Below, in pieces: positions 28,513 through 37,894 of a stretch of 64,000 nt of DNA; position 1 is the stretch's first letter, and every line of letters starts with the position of its first letter. The DNA is from Rapana venosa (lineage: Eukaryota; Mollusca; Gastropoda; Neogastropoda; Muricidae). The notes under the pieces were generated by a model. The model did not search any database. It had not been told where the DNA came from and saw only the letters and a list, made by a program, of their open reading frames with translations. The position numbers were made by a program, and so were the translations under genes. Location of the stretch: positions 7,080,254 to 7,144,253 of the forward strand of contig CM054159.1 of the NCBI GenBank assembly GCA_028751875.1, in the 5' to 3' direction.

Positions 28513-31500
28513 CACACACCTTCGGATGAGACTATAAACCAAGGCCCCGTGTTCGAACGCATGCAGAACATCTTGCGCACACGTTAAATCCTGTTCCGCT
28601 TTTCGAAAGAGAAGGCCATGGTGTGCCAGTGGGAACAGATGACAAAATTTACAAAACCACATACACACAGGGACTGGATGTAAAAAAGCACATGAGTGCT
28701 TATTCCATTATCCTCGATATAAAAGAACAAAAAAAAAAAAAACCACACACGCACGCACGTACACGCATGCACACACACACACACTCACACTACAAAATGT
28801 TTCGAAGATTCCGGTCATTACTTCTCCTTAGCAAATTATAAAAAGATTTTATCAAAAAGATCCACCTGTGCACTCCTGCTTTGTACGCCATACAAAATAT
28901 CCACCAAATAAAATCACCACCTACATCTGGCTCAATATTCGTACACTTTCATGAAATCATCAAATCTCAACACAAATAAATCCTGGCATGATTACAAGTA
29001 CAAATACCTGCTTACTACAACCCCCCCCCCCCCCCCCCCCCAAAGTTAGTATCTCTAACACTTTATACATCTAACTGATAACAAAAAAGGAAGAACTCAC
29101 CATTTTATACATATATCTAGCTGATAACAAAAAGAAGGAAGAACTCACCATTTTATACATATATCTAACTGATAACCAAAAAAAAGAAGAACTCGCCATT
29201 TTATATATATATTTAACTGATAACCAAAAAAAGAAAGAACTCACCATTCTATACATGAATCTAACTGATAACAAAAAAAGGAAGAACTATTTCATGCATG
29301 AATCTAACTGATAACAAAAAAAAAAAAAAGGAAGAACTCACCATTTTATACATGTATCTAACTGATAACAAAAAAAGAAACTCACCATTCTATACATATA
29401 TCTAACTGATAACCAAAAAAAAGAAGAACTCACTATTTTATACATATATTTAACTGATAACCAAAAAAAGAAAGAACTCACCATTTCATACATGAATCTA
29501 ACTGATAACAAAACACACAAAAAAGGAAGAACTCACTATTTCATACATGAATCTAACTGATAACAAAACACAAAAAGAAGGAAGAACTCACCATTCTATA
29601 CATATATCTAACTGATAACAAAAAGGTACTCAACATTTTACACATATATCTAACTGATAACAAAAAATAACAAAAAAAAGGAAGAACTCACCATTTTATA
29701 CATGTATCTAACTAATAACAAAAAGATGGAAGAACTCACTATTTTATACATATATCTAACTGAATACAAAAGAAGGAAGAACTCACCATTTTATACATGT
29801 ATCTAACAGATAAGAAAAAAGTATTCAACATTTTACACATATATCTAACTGATAACAAAAAAGGGAGAACTCAACATTTTACACATATATCTAACTGATA
29901 ACCAAAAAAAAGGAAGAACTCACCATTTCATACATATATCTAACTCATAACAAACAACAACAACACAAAGGAAGCACTCACCGACTCAGGGGGACTCAGG
30001 TCCACCATCATGTCCACGTCGCACCCCTCCCACCCAAAGCCGTTGCTGGACGACCCGAAGGGCTCGATGTGGCAGAAAGGCATGCTGGTCCTGACCAGGT
30101 CCTCCACCAGGGAGCAGACGAAGAATCGCAGGCGTGAGGCGATGTCGGACAGGCTCCGGGTGTAGTGCAGAGCTTTCATTTGATCCGCCACCTGCACATT
30201 TCGATTCCATTCCACGCTGCCAGGATCCTCACAAAGAGAAAATCTGAGCACGTAACTCCTCTCTTGCCATCTCTCCAGGCACTGGCTGCCTGTGCCACTC
30301 TCTTTCTGAGCATGTAACTCCTCTCTTGCACCCTCTCCACTGGCTGCCTGTGCCACTCTCTTTCTGAGCACATAACTCCTCTCTTGCCATCTCTCCACTG
30401 GCTGCCTGTGCCACTCTCTTTCTGAGCACGTAACTCCTCTCTTGCCATCTCTCCACTGGCTGCCTGTGCCACTCTCTTTCTGAGCACATAACTCCTCTCT
30501 TGCAATCTCTCCACTGGCTGCCTGTGCCAATCTCTTTCTGAGCACATAACTCCTCTCTTGCAACCTCTCCACTGGCTGCCTGTGCCACTCTCTTTCTGAG
30601 CACATAACTCCTCTCTTGCAATCTCTCCAGGCACTGGCTGCCTGTGCCACTCTCTTTCTGAGCACGTAACTCCTCTCTTGCCATCTCTCCACTGGCTGCC
30701 TGTGCCACTCTCTTTGTGAGCACATAACTCCTCTCTTGCCATCTCTCCACTGGCTGCCTGTGCCACTCTCTTTCTGAGCACATAACTCCTCTCTTGCCAT
30801 CTCTCCACTGGCTGCCTGTGCCACTCTCTTTGTGAGCACATAACTCCTCTCTTGCCATCTCTCCACTGGCTGCCTGTGCCACTCTCTTTCTGAGCACATA
30901 ACTCCTCTCTTGCCATCTCTCCACTGGCTGCCTGTGCCACTCTCTTTCTGAGCACATAACTCCTCTCTTGCCATCTCTCCACTGGCTGCCTGTGCCACAC
31001 AGAGAGTTAACTATAAGATCAGTGCCCTCTGTTACAAATGTCTCCACAAAACAGCTCCCTCCTACCTCTGCGACTGTCTTCACCTATATACACTCCTTCT
31101 CGTTCCCTCCGCTCTGCTGAAGATTCCTTGTGCTTACGAATACCGAGATCCAACCAGTCCGCCGTTGGCCGTCGCTCTATCTCTGTTTCTGGTCTAGTGA
31201 TCTGGAATTACCTCCCTCTCTCTCTTCGCCAAAAGCCTACTTATTACACTTTTAAATCCAGCCTCAAGACATATTTATTCCAAATATGATTTCCCCCTTT
31301 TTGTTTCATCTCAAATCTATCCCTGCCTAAAACAGCCAAAATCCCTCCACCCTGCCAAAGTGTATAATCTTTGAGTGTGTGTGTGTGTGTGCGTCTGTGT
31401 CTATGTGTGCATGTATGTACATTTGAATTTGTTAACTCTGTTAATTATTATTGGTTGTATGAGTGTGTTAAATACAAGCGCTTTGATTTCTTTTTGCAAG

Positions 31501-34500
31501 ATATAGCGCTATATAAATTCCATTTATTATTATTTTTATTATTATTATTATCAACAATACACAAGTGTCGTGTTCTGTTTTTTCTTCTTCTTCTTTCTTT
31601 CATCTTCCGCTGGTGCCCTTCGGCGTCGCGGGGAGACACAGACGTCTGTCTGCAGCTAGGCGGGAGGCTTGATATAGTGACAGGTCATGGGCTCGCAGGG
31701 TGTCAGCCACGGAGTCGCTCCATCGTCTCCTTGGTCTACCTTTGGCTTTCTAGCCATTGTGTTTGGTGGTGTATGCCCGTAGGGCTGGTTGGTTGGGCGG
31801 CATTCTAGTGAGGTGACCAAACCACCTGATCCTTTGTTGTTCGATATGGTGGAGAATTGGTGTTAGTCCGACCATGTCTCTGATCACCTCATTCTTGATC
31901 TTGTTGCGTCTGGTTTTGTTGACAGCTTTTCTCAGGCAGCGCATTTCACATGTGACCAATTTTCTCTCTAAGGCTTTTGTTAGGGCCCATGTCTGACACT
32001 GGTATGTGAGTGTTGGAACGAAGATGGCGTTGATGAGTTTTGCCTTAGTGCTCATTGGGATGCTGGAATGTTTTAGAAGGGGGGCGAGTTGGTAACTGAC
32101 TGCGTTCGCTTTCTGGCATCTTGTTTCTATCTCTCTGTCCAATTTTCCATCTTCAGTGAAGAGGCTGCCAAGGTATTTAAATTCTTTGGTCTGTTTCAGC
32201 TGGGTGCCGTTGATGTTGATGTCCAGCTTTCCTGGATTTCTGCTGACAGACATAACTTCTGTTTTGGTGATACTGATCTTCATATCATACCTCTCGCAGC
32301 TTGTGTTGAGTTGGTCTGTGTGATCTTGAAGAGCTGCTTTGTTCTGATTCATCAGGGACTGGTCGTCAGCAAATAATAGTTCGTTCAGGGCCTCAAGATC
32401 TGGGTTGGCTTCCTTTGTGATCTGGTCCATGTAGATCACGAAGAGAAGGGGAGAGAGTACGCAGCCTTGCCTGACCCCTGATGTAACCGGGAACCAGTCG
32501 GATGTTCCACTGGCTGTTCGGACTGCGCTCATACTGTTGGCATAGATTGCTCTGATGTTATCAAGCAACTGCCCCTTCACGTCGTACTGCTCCAGAGCTT
32601 GTCTCTGTTGACTCGGTCGAAAGCTTTTTCTTGATCAACGAATACTGTATGCAGGTCTTGGTTGTATTCGATGGCTATGTCACACAGCTGTCGGAGTGCG
32701 AAAATGGCATCTGTGCACCCTCTTCCTTTCCGAAAGCCAAACTGGGCATTGCTCAGTAGGTGTTCTGCTTTGGCTCTTGTGCGCTGTTCCAGAATCTTTG
32801 CATACATTTTCCCTACATGGCTGAGAAGTGAAATGCCTCTGTAGGTGCTGCAGTCTCTCTTGCTGCCCTTCTTCTTCCAAATTGGCACCACTATTGCATT
32901 TTGCCAGTCCATTGGTACTTTCCTCTCTTCCCATGCTTTTTGGAAGATGATGGTGAGCCACTTAACTTCCGTTTCTCCGCATGCAAGGATGGCTTCAGTT
33001 GTTATGCCGTCATCACCTGCCGCTTTGCCCTTTGGGCTGGTCTTAATTGCTTTTCTTGTTTCAGCTTCAAGGATTTGGGGCTCTAACTGGTCTTTATAGC
33101 GTGGTGAGAACTGAGAGCTGGAAGCTTGTACTCCAGATGGGTTTAATAGATCTTTAAGGTAATCTTCCCATCGTTTCAGAATTTCCTCTTCTTTGTGCAA
33201 TGCCTCTCCATTTGCATCATTCACTACTGTTGTTGGATTGAATGGCTCATCTCTTACTCTCATCGTCTTCACACTTTTGAAAAATTCTCTTGGGGAGTTC
33301 TTGCAAATTTCACTTAACTTCTCTCCATAAGTCGCCCAAGATTTTTCTTTGGAGGCTTTCACAACACGATTACTATGTCTTCTTGCGATTCTGTACTTGG
33401 CGTAGTCCTCTTCTGTCTTGGTCTTGGCCCAAGCTTTATATAGCTGCTTTTTTTCTTTGATGGCTTCCTTCACCTCTTGGTTCCACCAAGCTGTAGCTTT
33501 CCTGTTTTTACCTCCACATTTCTTTGTCCCGCAAACTTCCCTTAAGGTGTTCAAGAGAGCTGGCTTGAAGGTGTCCCAGACTTGCTCCATGTTGAGAGGT
33601 GTTATATCAATGGAGTCAAGTTTTTTAATGCTCGGAATCTTTAGTATGAAAGAAAATCTATCGACAAGCCTCCATGTGCACATCTTTTTCAGTATAATGG
33701 TAAACAAGGTCCAATATGCACAAACATCAAGTGAATATATTACTAACAACAATATGTTTTTGTTTTCCTGCAACAATATTTCTGATCAAGACTCTAAGAG
33801 GAAAACTGACACTAGTGATACATAACCAGTCAATAAAATATAAAACACAAACAAAAAACCCAAAGCAATAAGTAACAAACACCATCTTCATGGCACTGGA
33901 CTAGATAGACACATTATTATTGACATGCTGTTCCTGAAGAGGGAAGCATAGAGGATGCAGAAAAATCTGCTGTGTGTGATGAGAACTATCAGAGCAGAAC
34001 ACCAAACTAACAAGCAAAATAATCATTACACCCCTTACCCTGACCCACCCCAAAACATGTATCAGTATAGCTAGAACAGTAAGAACACCCCCACCCCTCT
34101 CTCTCTCTCTCTCTCGCTCGCTTCCTCGCTCGCTCACTCACTCTCTCTCTCACACACACACTCACTCACTCTCTCTCTCTCACACACACAAGCACACATA
34201 CACAACACAACACACACACACACATGCACACAAAACCCACTCACCCACCCCCACACACACACACAACACAACACAACATCACACACACACAACACACACA
34301 CAAACACTACACACAAAACACACACACACTTACACTTTCAGCAGCGATGTAGTCTTCGTTCGACAATTCTCTACTGACGACCATTTCTGGCAACACTGGC
34401 TTGCCAGGCCTATGGCGCTGAATCTGACCATTATTCATGGCGTACAGCAGGCGACTTCGAATCGGGACTTGACAGGCATCGGGAAAGTAGCTGACATGCT

Positions 34501-36387
34501 GCAACAGTTTCTCCACCGCCTCTCTGTGTTTGAACTCCACCAAGAGGTAGTTCTGAAAATCAACAAAGGAAAAGATGGTGAGAACACAAAGATGGTTTGT
34601 TTCTGGTGGTCTTGTTCTGTGTAAGATGCATCAGACGAGACGTCTGAAAGGAAAGAGAAGAGTGACCATGTGTGTCTAATTCTATGTGATTACTGAGTGG
34701 TAAAGCCCAAGAATATTTGTCTGTACTTTCTATTACTGATTACATTGCACCTCTGAGAGTAAAACTAGAAGACTAACCCCCACTCCCCCTTTCCAAAAAC
34801 AAAAGAGAAAAAGTGGAATAAAACGACAAGAAAACATTCCATGGATAGAGCTCCAAGTTTCACTAATGGCGAGATTTCGGGCATGTAACTGTCTACCCAT
34901 CATTAAGGTAAAAAAGGTAAAGGAGTCCCATAACCTATAAGGTCGTAGGGGAGCAAGGCATCAGAGACCTCACTTCTCTAGGGGTCAGCATATTGAGGAC
35001 GGCGCCCATCTCCTCTCCCTCGCTGCTTTATCTTCCCTGACCCTAAAGAGGGCAGATACCCATTTACAGCTGGGTGAACTGGGGCAACTGTACTGAAGCC
35101 AAGGCGCGCAAACAGTCACCCATCCAACTGGTAACCACACTCGACACTGCTTAACTTGGCTGAGGGAAAGCGAGTGCATCATTATGGAAGCCAAATTCTG
35201 ACTTCAAGTATGTCTAAACACAAACAACACCAGTATTCATGCATTTTAAAAATTATGTCATCCATTCCTACCAGGATGCAATGGCCTTTTCTTCAGAAGA
35301 GCAAAACGGGTTTGCAGCATGTGTGCAAGATGTTCACTGTGTGTTTGCACTTGGGACCTCTGTTTATAGTATTCTGAATCAATGACTTTCAGGGAAGTGG
35401 AGTCTGCACTGATGGTCAGTCCAAACTTCAAACAGATGATTTGGTGGTGACTCAAACCCAGGCCGCCAGATCCCAAGCTCAACACTAACCACTACAATAT
35501 TGTGGTGTAAATTCATGTCTTCCTAAGTTTACAGAACCATCTTGCCATCACTCAATCACCCACATTAAGTCTAGAGTGGTAAAGAAAATACCATTACACA
35601 GTGGGCAAGTATGCGCATATGGGCTACACATAAAGTACACACACACATACCTAGTTAATAAAAAATAAGCCAGCCAGATATTCATCTTTCACAGCATGGA
35701 TAGAAACAGACACATTTTCACTTAAAAATTTCTGAACTAAATGAAATTAATTACATGAAATTTATCGTACATCATTCATCAACACTGTAGCTCTCGTCTG
35801 TCCTACGATGCAGGCCCACCCTACCTTGCCATGGTGCAGACTGAAGGCCCTGTGGATTGGTCCTATGGCCTGCAGACTGTCACACACATTCTCTGGAGAT
35901 GCAGGTACACGCACCAGCACCGATCTGGCCGCTTGCTCATGGCGCTGATCCATCATGGCCCTGTAGCTCTTGGCTGCTGTCTTGCTGCCTGTCCAATAGA
36001 TACTATATATCAGTGATGTAAATTGTAAGTTTGGTTTAACACTATGTATAGAACAGTCAATTCATCCACACACAAAACAAGAATTATAAACTATAAGATT
36101 ATGTAATCTGAGTGTTCAGAACATATACTAATCGCTAAACCCATGTTTCAGTCTACTTCACCAGCGGGACTAATCCAATTCATGGAAAAATGGAAAACAG
36201 AAGATTGCAAATGCGAGAGAAAAGAAAACAGGAAACGTGTTTCAAATACTGAAACGCTGTTAAAAAGACATCAGATACAACTTTAAAAGAAAATTTACAA
36301 CAGATGGATCATGGATAAATGTATAGTATCAAAGAAAAAGTAAAACAATCACAATACTGCTGAAATCTGTGTGTACACACACACATG

Positions 36388-36418
<31 letters not shown>

Positions 36419-36804
36419 ACACAGAATCACAGTCACACACAGTCACACACAATAAAGAATAATGTAGATTACAATGTAGTTAGATATTACTAATCAAGTT
36501 GTTTTTGTTCTAATCTTACTTCTTAGACAGATAGCTTGATGAAAAAAAAAGCAATTATGCTTATTCAAATCTGGAAATAAAAATTTGAGATGACTTGACT
36601 TGACTTGACTTCACACACACACATACACACACACATACACACATACACACACATGCATGTATACATGATAACATTGCTGCACCCACACATTCATTGATTC
36701 AATTATATCAAAATAACACACGAGCACACACACACACACACACACACACACGAGCACACACACACACACACACACACACATGCACACACACATGCACGAA
36801 CACA

Positions 36805-36855
<51 letters not shown>

Positions 36856-37520
36856 AACACACATACACAACACAATGTCACACACACACATTCTTTTTGC
36901 ATAGTCTGTTGCCAGTATCACCAGCCTCAACTTGATCTCAACATATCAAAGTCTTAATCAGTTTACACATGGGAGCAGAACTGCAATTTAAAAGCAAAAC
37001 AAGCAACAATCTGTTTACATGCTTTACCTAGGACTGAAGAAAAGAAACAAGTCTGACTTGGACCATTGCACAGATCCATCTTGTAGAAGTATACTATACT
37101 ATACTATCTATAGCACACATCATAGCATCTGCTGAATCTTATCTAGACTTCATAGACAATTTCCCCAATCCCCACCAAACAGTACTGTATCCCAAATATT
37201 GAGAGTCGCTGTCTTGCTACTTCAGTACAAGCTTCGACAAGATTAGTCAACTGCTTGTTAAAAATGCTTCCCAAAAACGTGTTTAAAACACAAAACAAAT
37301 TATAGATAATAGTACTTGACCCTGCTTTCGGTTTTCCCTCTCACTTACCATCAGTACTCTGAGCATCGTACAGTGACTTGACTTGGACTTTAGTTTTCTT
37401 TCCATCATTAGGTGTTGGTGTTTTTTTACGCTTTGACGCAAACCATCGTCTGTATACAGCATGCGCAGATTGGCAACACTTTTGCTTCTGTGTTAGCATG
37501 CCTACCAAGGGCGTCGCCAT
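22226..37520 (-). CDS. MTPAP: Mitochondrial poly(A) polymerase, eight exons (last one damaged)
   Basis: A non-canonical poly(A) polymerase of the nucleotidyltransferase superfamily that adds poly(A) tails to mitochondrial mRNAs. Exons on the - strand: 37520-37349, 35988-35825, 34552-34334, 30191-29982, 27706-27489, 25790-25561, 23388-23296, and a last one near 22578-22230. Phases 1,0,0,0,2,1,1 agree at every junction and all have GT..AG. The first seven give about 435 residues. The N-terminus ([22 protein letters not shown]) is basic, as in a mitochondrial presequence. Exon 4 has the family core GSSSNGFG and the [10 protein letters not shown] pair of catalytic aspartates. Exon 5 has the third aspartate in ALDCDLS. 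Exon 6 carries the central-domain helix [11 protein letters not shown] and the [14 protein letters not shown] stretch. Exon 7 ([16 protein letters not shown]) and exon 8 fragments (PLHIENP) match the C-terminal part. About 50 residues of exon 8 are frame-broken as given. Confidence 0.9.
22559..22878 (-). repeat. Four-copy tandem array carrying the exon 8 splice acceptor
   Basis: Units of about 80 bp at about 22559, 22641, 22722 and 22802 (plus coordinates). On the - strand a typical unit reads AAAATGTGC, a T-rich tract, CACCnTTTCAG, then ATGACTGCTGAAAG, which is an acceptor followed by the first bases of exon 8. The unit nearest the exon holds the acceptor used in the gene model; one unit (22641) has lost the exact AG. 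Confidence 0.75.
23296..23388 (-). CDS. MTPAP: MTPAP exon 7
   Basis: Acceptor TTACAG|GTCCTA, donor TTTAG|GTAAGG, 93 bases, phase 1 on both sides. Encodes [20 protein letters not shown] and ends SNTQPL, which matches the family segment that follows the central domain. Confidence 0.87.
   Translation of the reverse strand, partial: VLTITSSSMMSTTLLSPMWLRCPSPPTLSL
23672..23930 (+). repeat. Dispersed repeat family 5, copy 2
   Basis: AAAATGTGTTGCAACACC, GAGTCAGGCCCAGTCCATCT, TTTAAGTCTTTCTGGGGT, then an A run of about 20 and GGACCAAGAAGGCAAGAAAA. Function unknown; probably a SINE-like element. Confidence 0.6.
24085..24428 (-). repeat. SINE family 1 copy
   Basis: Reverse orientation. Family 1 is a tRNA-derived SINE with the body TTCGGATGAGACTATAAACC, GCGCACACGTTAAATCCTG, GGCCATTGTGTGCCGGTGGG, CACACGGGGACTGGATGT and GTGCTTATTCCATTATCCTC, with an A-rich tail. 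This copy has all body blocks and a partial head (GGAATCGAACCC on the + strand). Confidence 0.85.
24429..24830 (-). repeat. Dispersed repeat with an L2-like 3' end
   Basis: Starts on the + strand with (TAA)n, then GGAATTTTTATAGCGCTGTA and CAAATCAAAGCGCTTGC, the reverse of the LINE/SINE 3' end. Beyond it lies non-coding sequence (24640-24800), not assigned, that may be the body of the same element. Confidence 0.55.
24825..25282 (-). repeat. SINE family 2 copy with a huge G run
   Basis: Reverse orientation: the domains of family 2 run from the B box near 25200 to CTTAAAGTGG near 24840. The A-rich linker region is replaced by about 45 G on the + strand (24933-24979) next to a T run. It has no TTA tail. 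Located in an MTPAP intron. Confidence 0.85.
25561..25790 (-). CDS. MTPAP: MTPAP exon 6
   Basis: Acceptor GAGCAG|GTCAGG, donor GGCTG|GTGAGT, 230 bases. Encodes [28 protein letters not shown] and a proline-rich segment ending [10 protein letters not shown]-rich compared with the introns around it. Confidence 0.9.
25945..26320 (+). repeat. SINE family 1 copy
   Basis: Head with B box GGGGTTCGAATCCCG at about 26003, then the family body down to GCACTTATTCCATTATCCTC. Moderately diverged. In an MTPAP intron. Confidence 0.8.
26360..26720 (+). repeat. Old SINE family 2 copy
   Basis: Diverged matches to GGTGGTCT.TG.GCTAGTCTTT, GATGAGACCATAAACC, TTTAGCACGTGTAAAAGAAC and AGAGTTGTCCTTGG in the right order. 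In an MTPAP intron. Confidence 0.7.
26725..27488. other. MTPAP intron 5, unique part
   Basis: AT-rich intron DNA with a C run and A run at 27104-27132. No repeat family recognised. Confidence 0.55.
27489..27706 (-). CDS. MTPAP: MTPAP exon 5 (third catalytic Asp)
   Basis: Acceptor GTTGCAG|CACATC, donor AATTT|GTAAGT, 218 bases, phase 0 in and 2 out. Encodes [15 protein letters not shown], then [20 protein letters not shown] followed by DLSYVN. The Asp in CDLS is the family's third catalytic residue. Confidence 0.9.
27707..28514. other. MTPAP intron 4, 3' part
   Basis: (CAA)/(CAG)n at 27769-27815, AT-rich DNA, then a CA/CGCA array at 28395-28520 that leads into a SINE family 1 copy. Confidence 0.65.
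28515..28738 (+). repeat. SINE family 1 copy, head replaced by CA array
   Basis: Begins at CTTCGGATGAGACTATAAAC directly after a (CA)n array and runs to CTCGATATAAAAGAAC plus an A tail. The tRNA-like head is absent. Confidence 0.85.
28739..29079. other. MTPAP intron 4 between SINE and donor array
   Basis: CA-rich start, unique DNA, then a C run of about 20 at 29020-29041 just before the donor minisatellite, whose first degenerate unit begins about 29043. Confidence 0.6.
29080..29981 (-). repeat. Minisatellite made of repeated splice-donor segments
   Basis: About 18 units of 43-58 bp. On the - strand a unit reads GGTGAGTTCTTCC, a T-run, GGTTATCAGTTAGATATATG, then TATAAAAT. The first segment after exon 4 contains the true donor (GGTGAGTGCTTCC). 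About a dozen units keep GTGAGT; others have GCGAGT or TTGAGT. Variation is mostly in the T-run. Confidence 0.85.
29982..30191 (-). CDS. MTPAP: MTPAP exon 4 (catalytic Asp pair)
   Basis: 70 codons, phase 0 on both sides; acceptor GTGCAG|GTGGCG and donor GAGTCG|GTGAGT. Encodes [20 protein letters not shown], the G-S-S and D-x-D signatures that bind metal and nucleotide. A 58-bp minisatellite lies just upstream and a donor-containing minisatellite directly downstream, so this essential exon sits between two tandem arrays. Confidence 0.92.
30245..31000 (+). repeat. 58-bp minisatellite, about 13 copies, derived from an L2-type LINE
   Basis: The unit CTGGCTGCCTGTGCCA..TCTTGCCATCTCTCCA repeats 13 times with few changes; two units have an extra AGGC near the join (30277, 30630). 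The + strand of a unit encodes [14 protein letters not shown], a stretch typical of L2/CR1-clade reverse transcriptases. The last unit runs directly into the LINE fragment at 31000. Confidence 0.88.
30983..31565 (+). mobile_element. L2/CR1-like LINE, C-terminal end and 3' tail
   Basis: Encodes [20 protein letters not shown], then, after one frameshift near 31085, [13 protein letters not shown] and [20 protein letters not shown], ending [10 protein letters not shown] and TGA at 31287-31289. This is the family's usual C-terminal end. A GT-rich 3' UTR follows and closes with GCGCTTTGATTTC..GCGCTATATAAATTCCA and a TTA-repeat tail. Truncated at the 5' end by the 58-bp array. It lies inside an MTPAP intron. 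Confidence 0.82.
31582..33640 (-). mobile_element. RTE-like non-LTR retrotransposon, reverse transcriptase part
   Basis: Read on the - strand from about 33640: a pre-RT region ([20 protein letters not shown]), RT fingers ([20 protein letters not shown]), [17 protein letters not shown], catalytic block [12 protein letters not shown], then [13 protein letters not shown] and LLFADDQSL (the F-x-DD site), FKYLGS, and the C-terminal [10 protein letters not shown]. The frame breaks once near 32593 (DKLW / LEQYDVKG) and again near 31752, after which [13 protein letters not shown] continues. The tail is a GAA repeat at 31582-31600. The endonuclease domain is missing, so the copy is 5' truncated and dead. 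It lies in an MTPAP intron, in the same orientation as the gene. Confidence 0.88.
33641..34333. other. MTPAP intron 3, 5' part
   Basis: Unique AT-rich DNA, then CT, CA and ACTC arrays at 34097-34330 that reach to the donor of exon 3. Confidence 0.65.
34334..34552 (-). CDS. MTPAP: MTPAP exon 3
   Basis: Acceptor TTTTCAG|AACTAC, donor GAAAGT|GTAAGT, 73 codons, phase 0 on both sides. Encodes [17 protein letters not shown] and the linker to the catalytic domain. The donor runs straight into CA-rich simple sequence. Confidence 0.87.
34905..35175 (-). repeat. Family 3 (5S-type) SINE copy in an MTPAP intron
   Basis: Reverse copy: CAGTTGGATGGGTGAC (reversed at about 35111-35127), then the body to AGGTTATGGGACTCCTTTAC near 34915. 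Diverged in the 5S part. Confidence 0.82.
35225..35510 (-). repeat. Old SINE family 1 copy
   Basis: Blocks ATGCAATGGCC, GTGTGCAAGATGTTC, GTTTATAGTATT and GACTCAAACCCAGG (B box reversed) follow family 1 order on the - strand, with many changes. Lies between MTPAP exons 2 and 3. Confidence 0.65.
35825..35988 (-). CDS. MTPAP: MTPAP exon 2
   Basis: Acceptor GGACAG|GCAGCAAG, donor GGCAAG|GTAGGG, 164 bases, entering in phase 1 and leaving in phase 0. Encodes [20 protein letters not shown] and ends FSLHHGK. This is the start of the RNA-binding-like N-terminal domain of the family. Confidence 0.85.
35989..37348. other. MTPAP intron 1
   Basis: CA arrays at 36366-36415 and 36610-36895, a family 4 repeat at 36515, and unique DNA. 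No other coding signal. Confidence 0.65.
36515..36612 (+). repeat. Family 4 short repeat before a CA array
   Basis: AGACAGATAGCTTGATGAAA to TGACTTGACTTGACTTCA followed by CA-rich sequence to about 36895, the same order as the copy near PFDN5. Confidence 0.72.
37349..37520 (-). CDS. MTPAP: MTPAP exon 1 (presequence)
   Basis: 57 codons plus one base, from ATG (plus-strand CAT at 37518-37520) to donor GATG|GTAAGT. Encodes [20 protein letters not shown] then [15 protein letters not shown]. Basic and free of acidic residues for the first 30 positions, as expected for mitochondrial import. Confidence 0.85.
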
Positions 37521-37894
37521 TTTGAAATTATGACCACAGAGATTAACAAAAATGTAATGAGTGATACTACAAAATCGTAGATGTATGTAAGGTATATAAT
37601 ACCTTTGTCACATTTTGGTTATATGAATACTTATGTGTTTGCAGTATAATCTCTAAACGTATGATTCAAAGACTTGTTATAAAATGTTATTACATAAACT
37701 GGTTAGAGAGCATCAAAGATACATAACTCGTAAAGCCGTGGTAGATAACTTTTTTGCGAGTTATCTTCTTGCTGCTTGGAAGGCTAGTCCCCTGAACGCA
37801 CACACGCACGCACGCGCGCACATACACAGATCAGCAAGAATGAAAGAATTCCTTTACATATATATTATGCAACATATCATCCCTACAAGTCCTT

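Noticed and set aside
29080..29981. CRISPR array
   Set aside because: The spacing is regular, but the whole unit is repeated with no unique spacers, and the DNA is eukaryotic.
29940..31083. Three overlapping - strand frames of 274-352 codons as a repeat protein gene
   Set aside because: They exist because the 58-bp unit lacks stops in any - strand frame. The unit derives from LINE sequence on the other strand, and only the exon 4 part is protein-coding.
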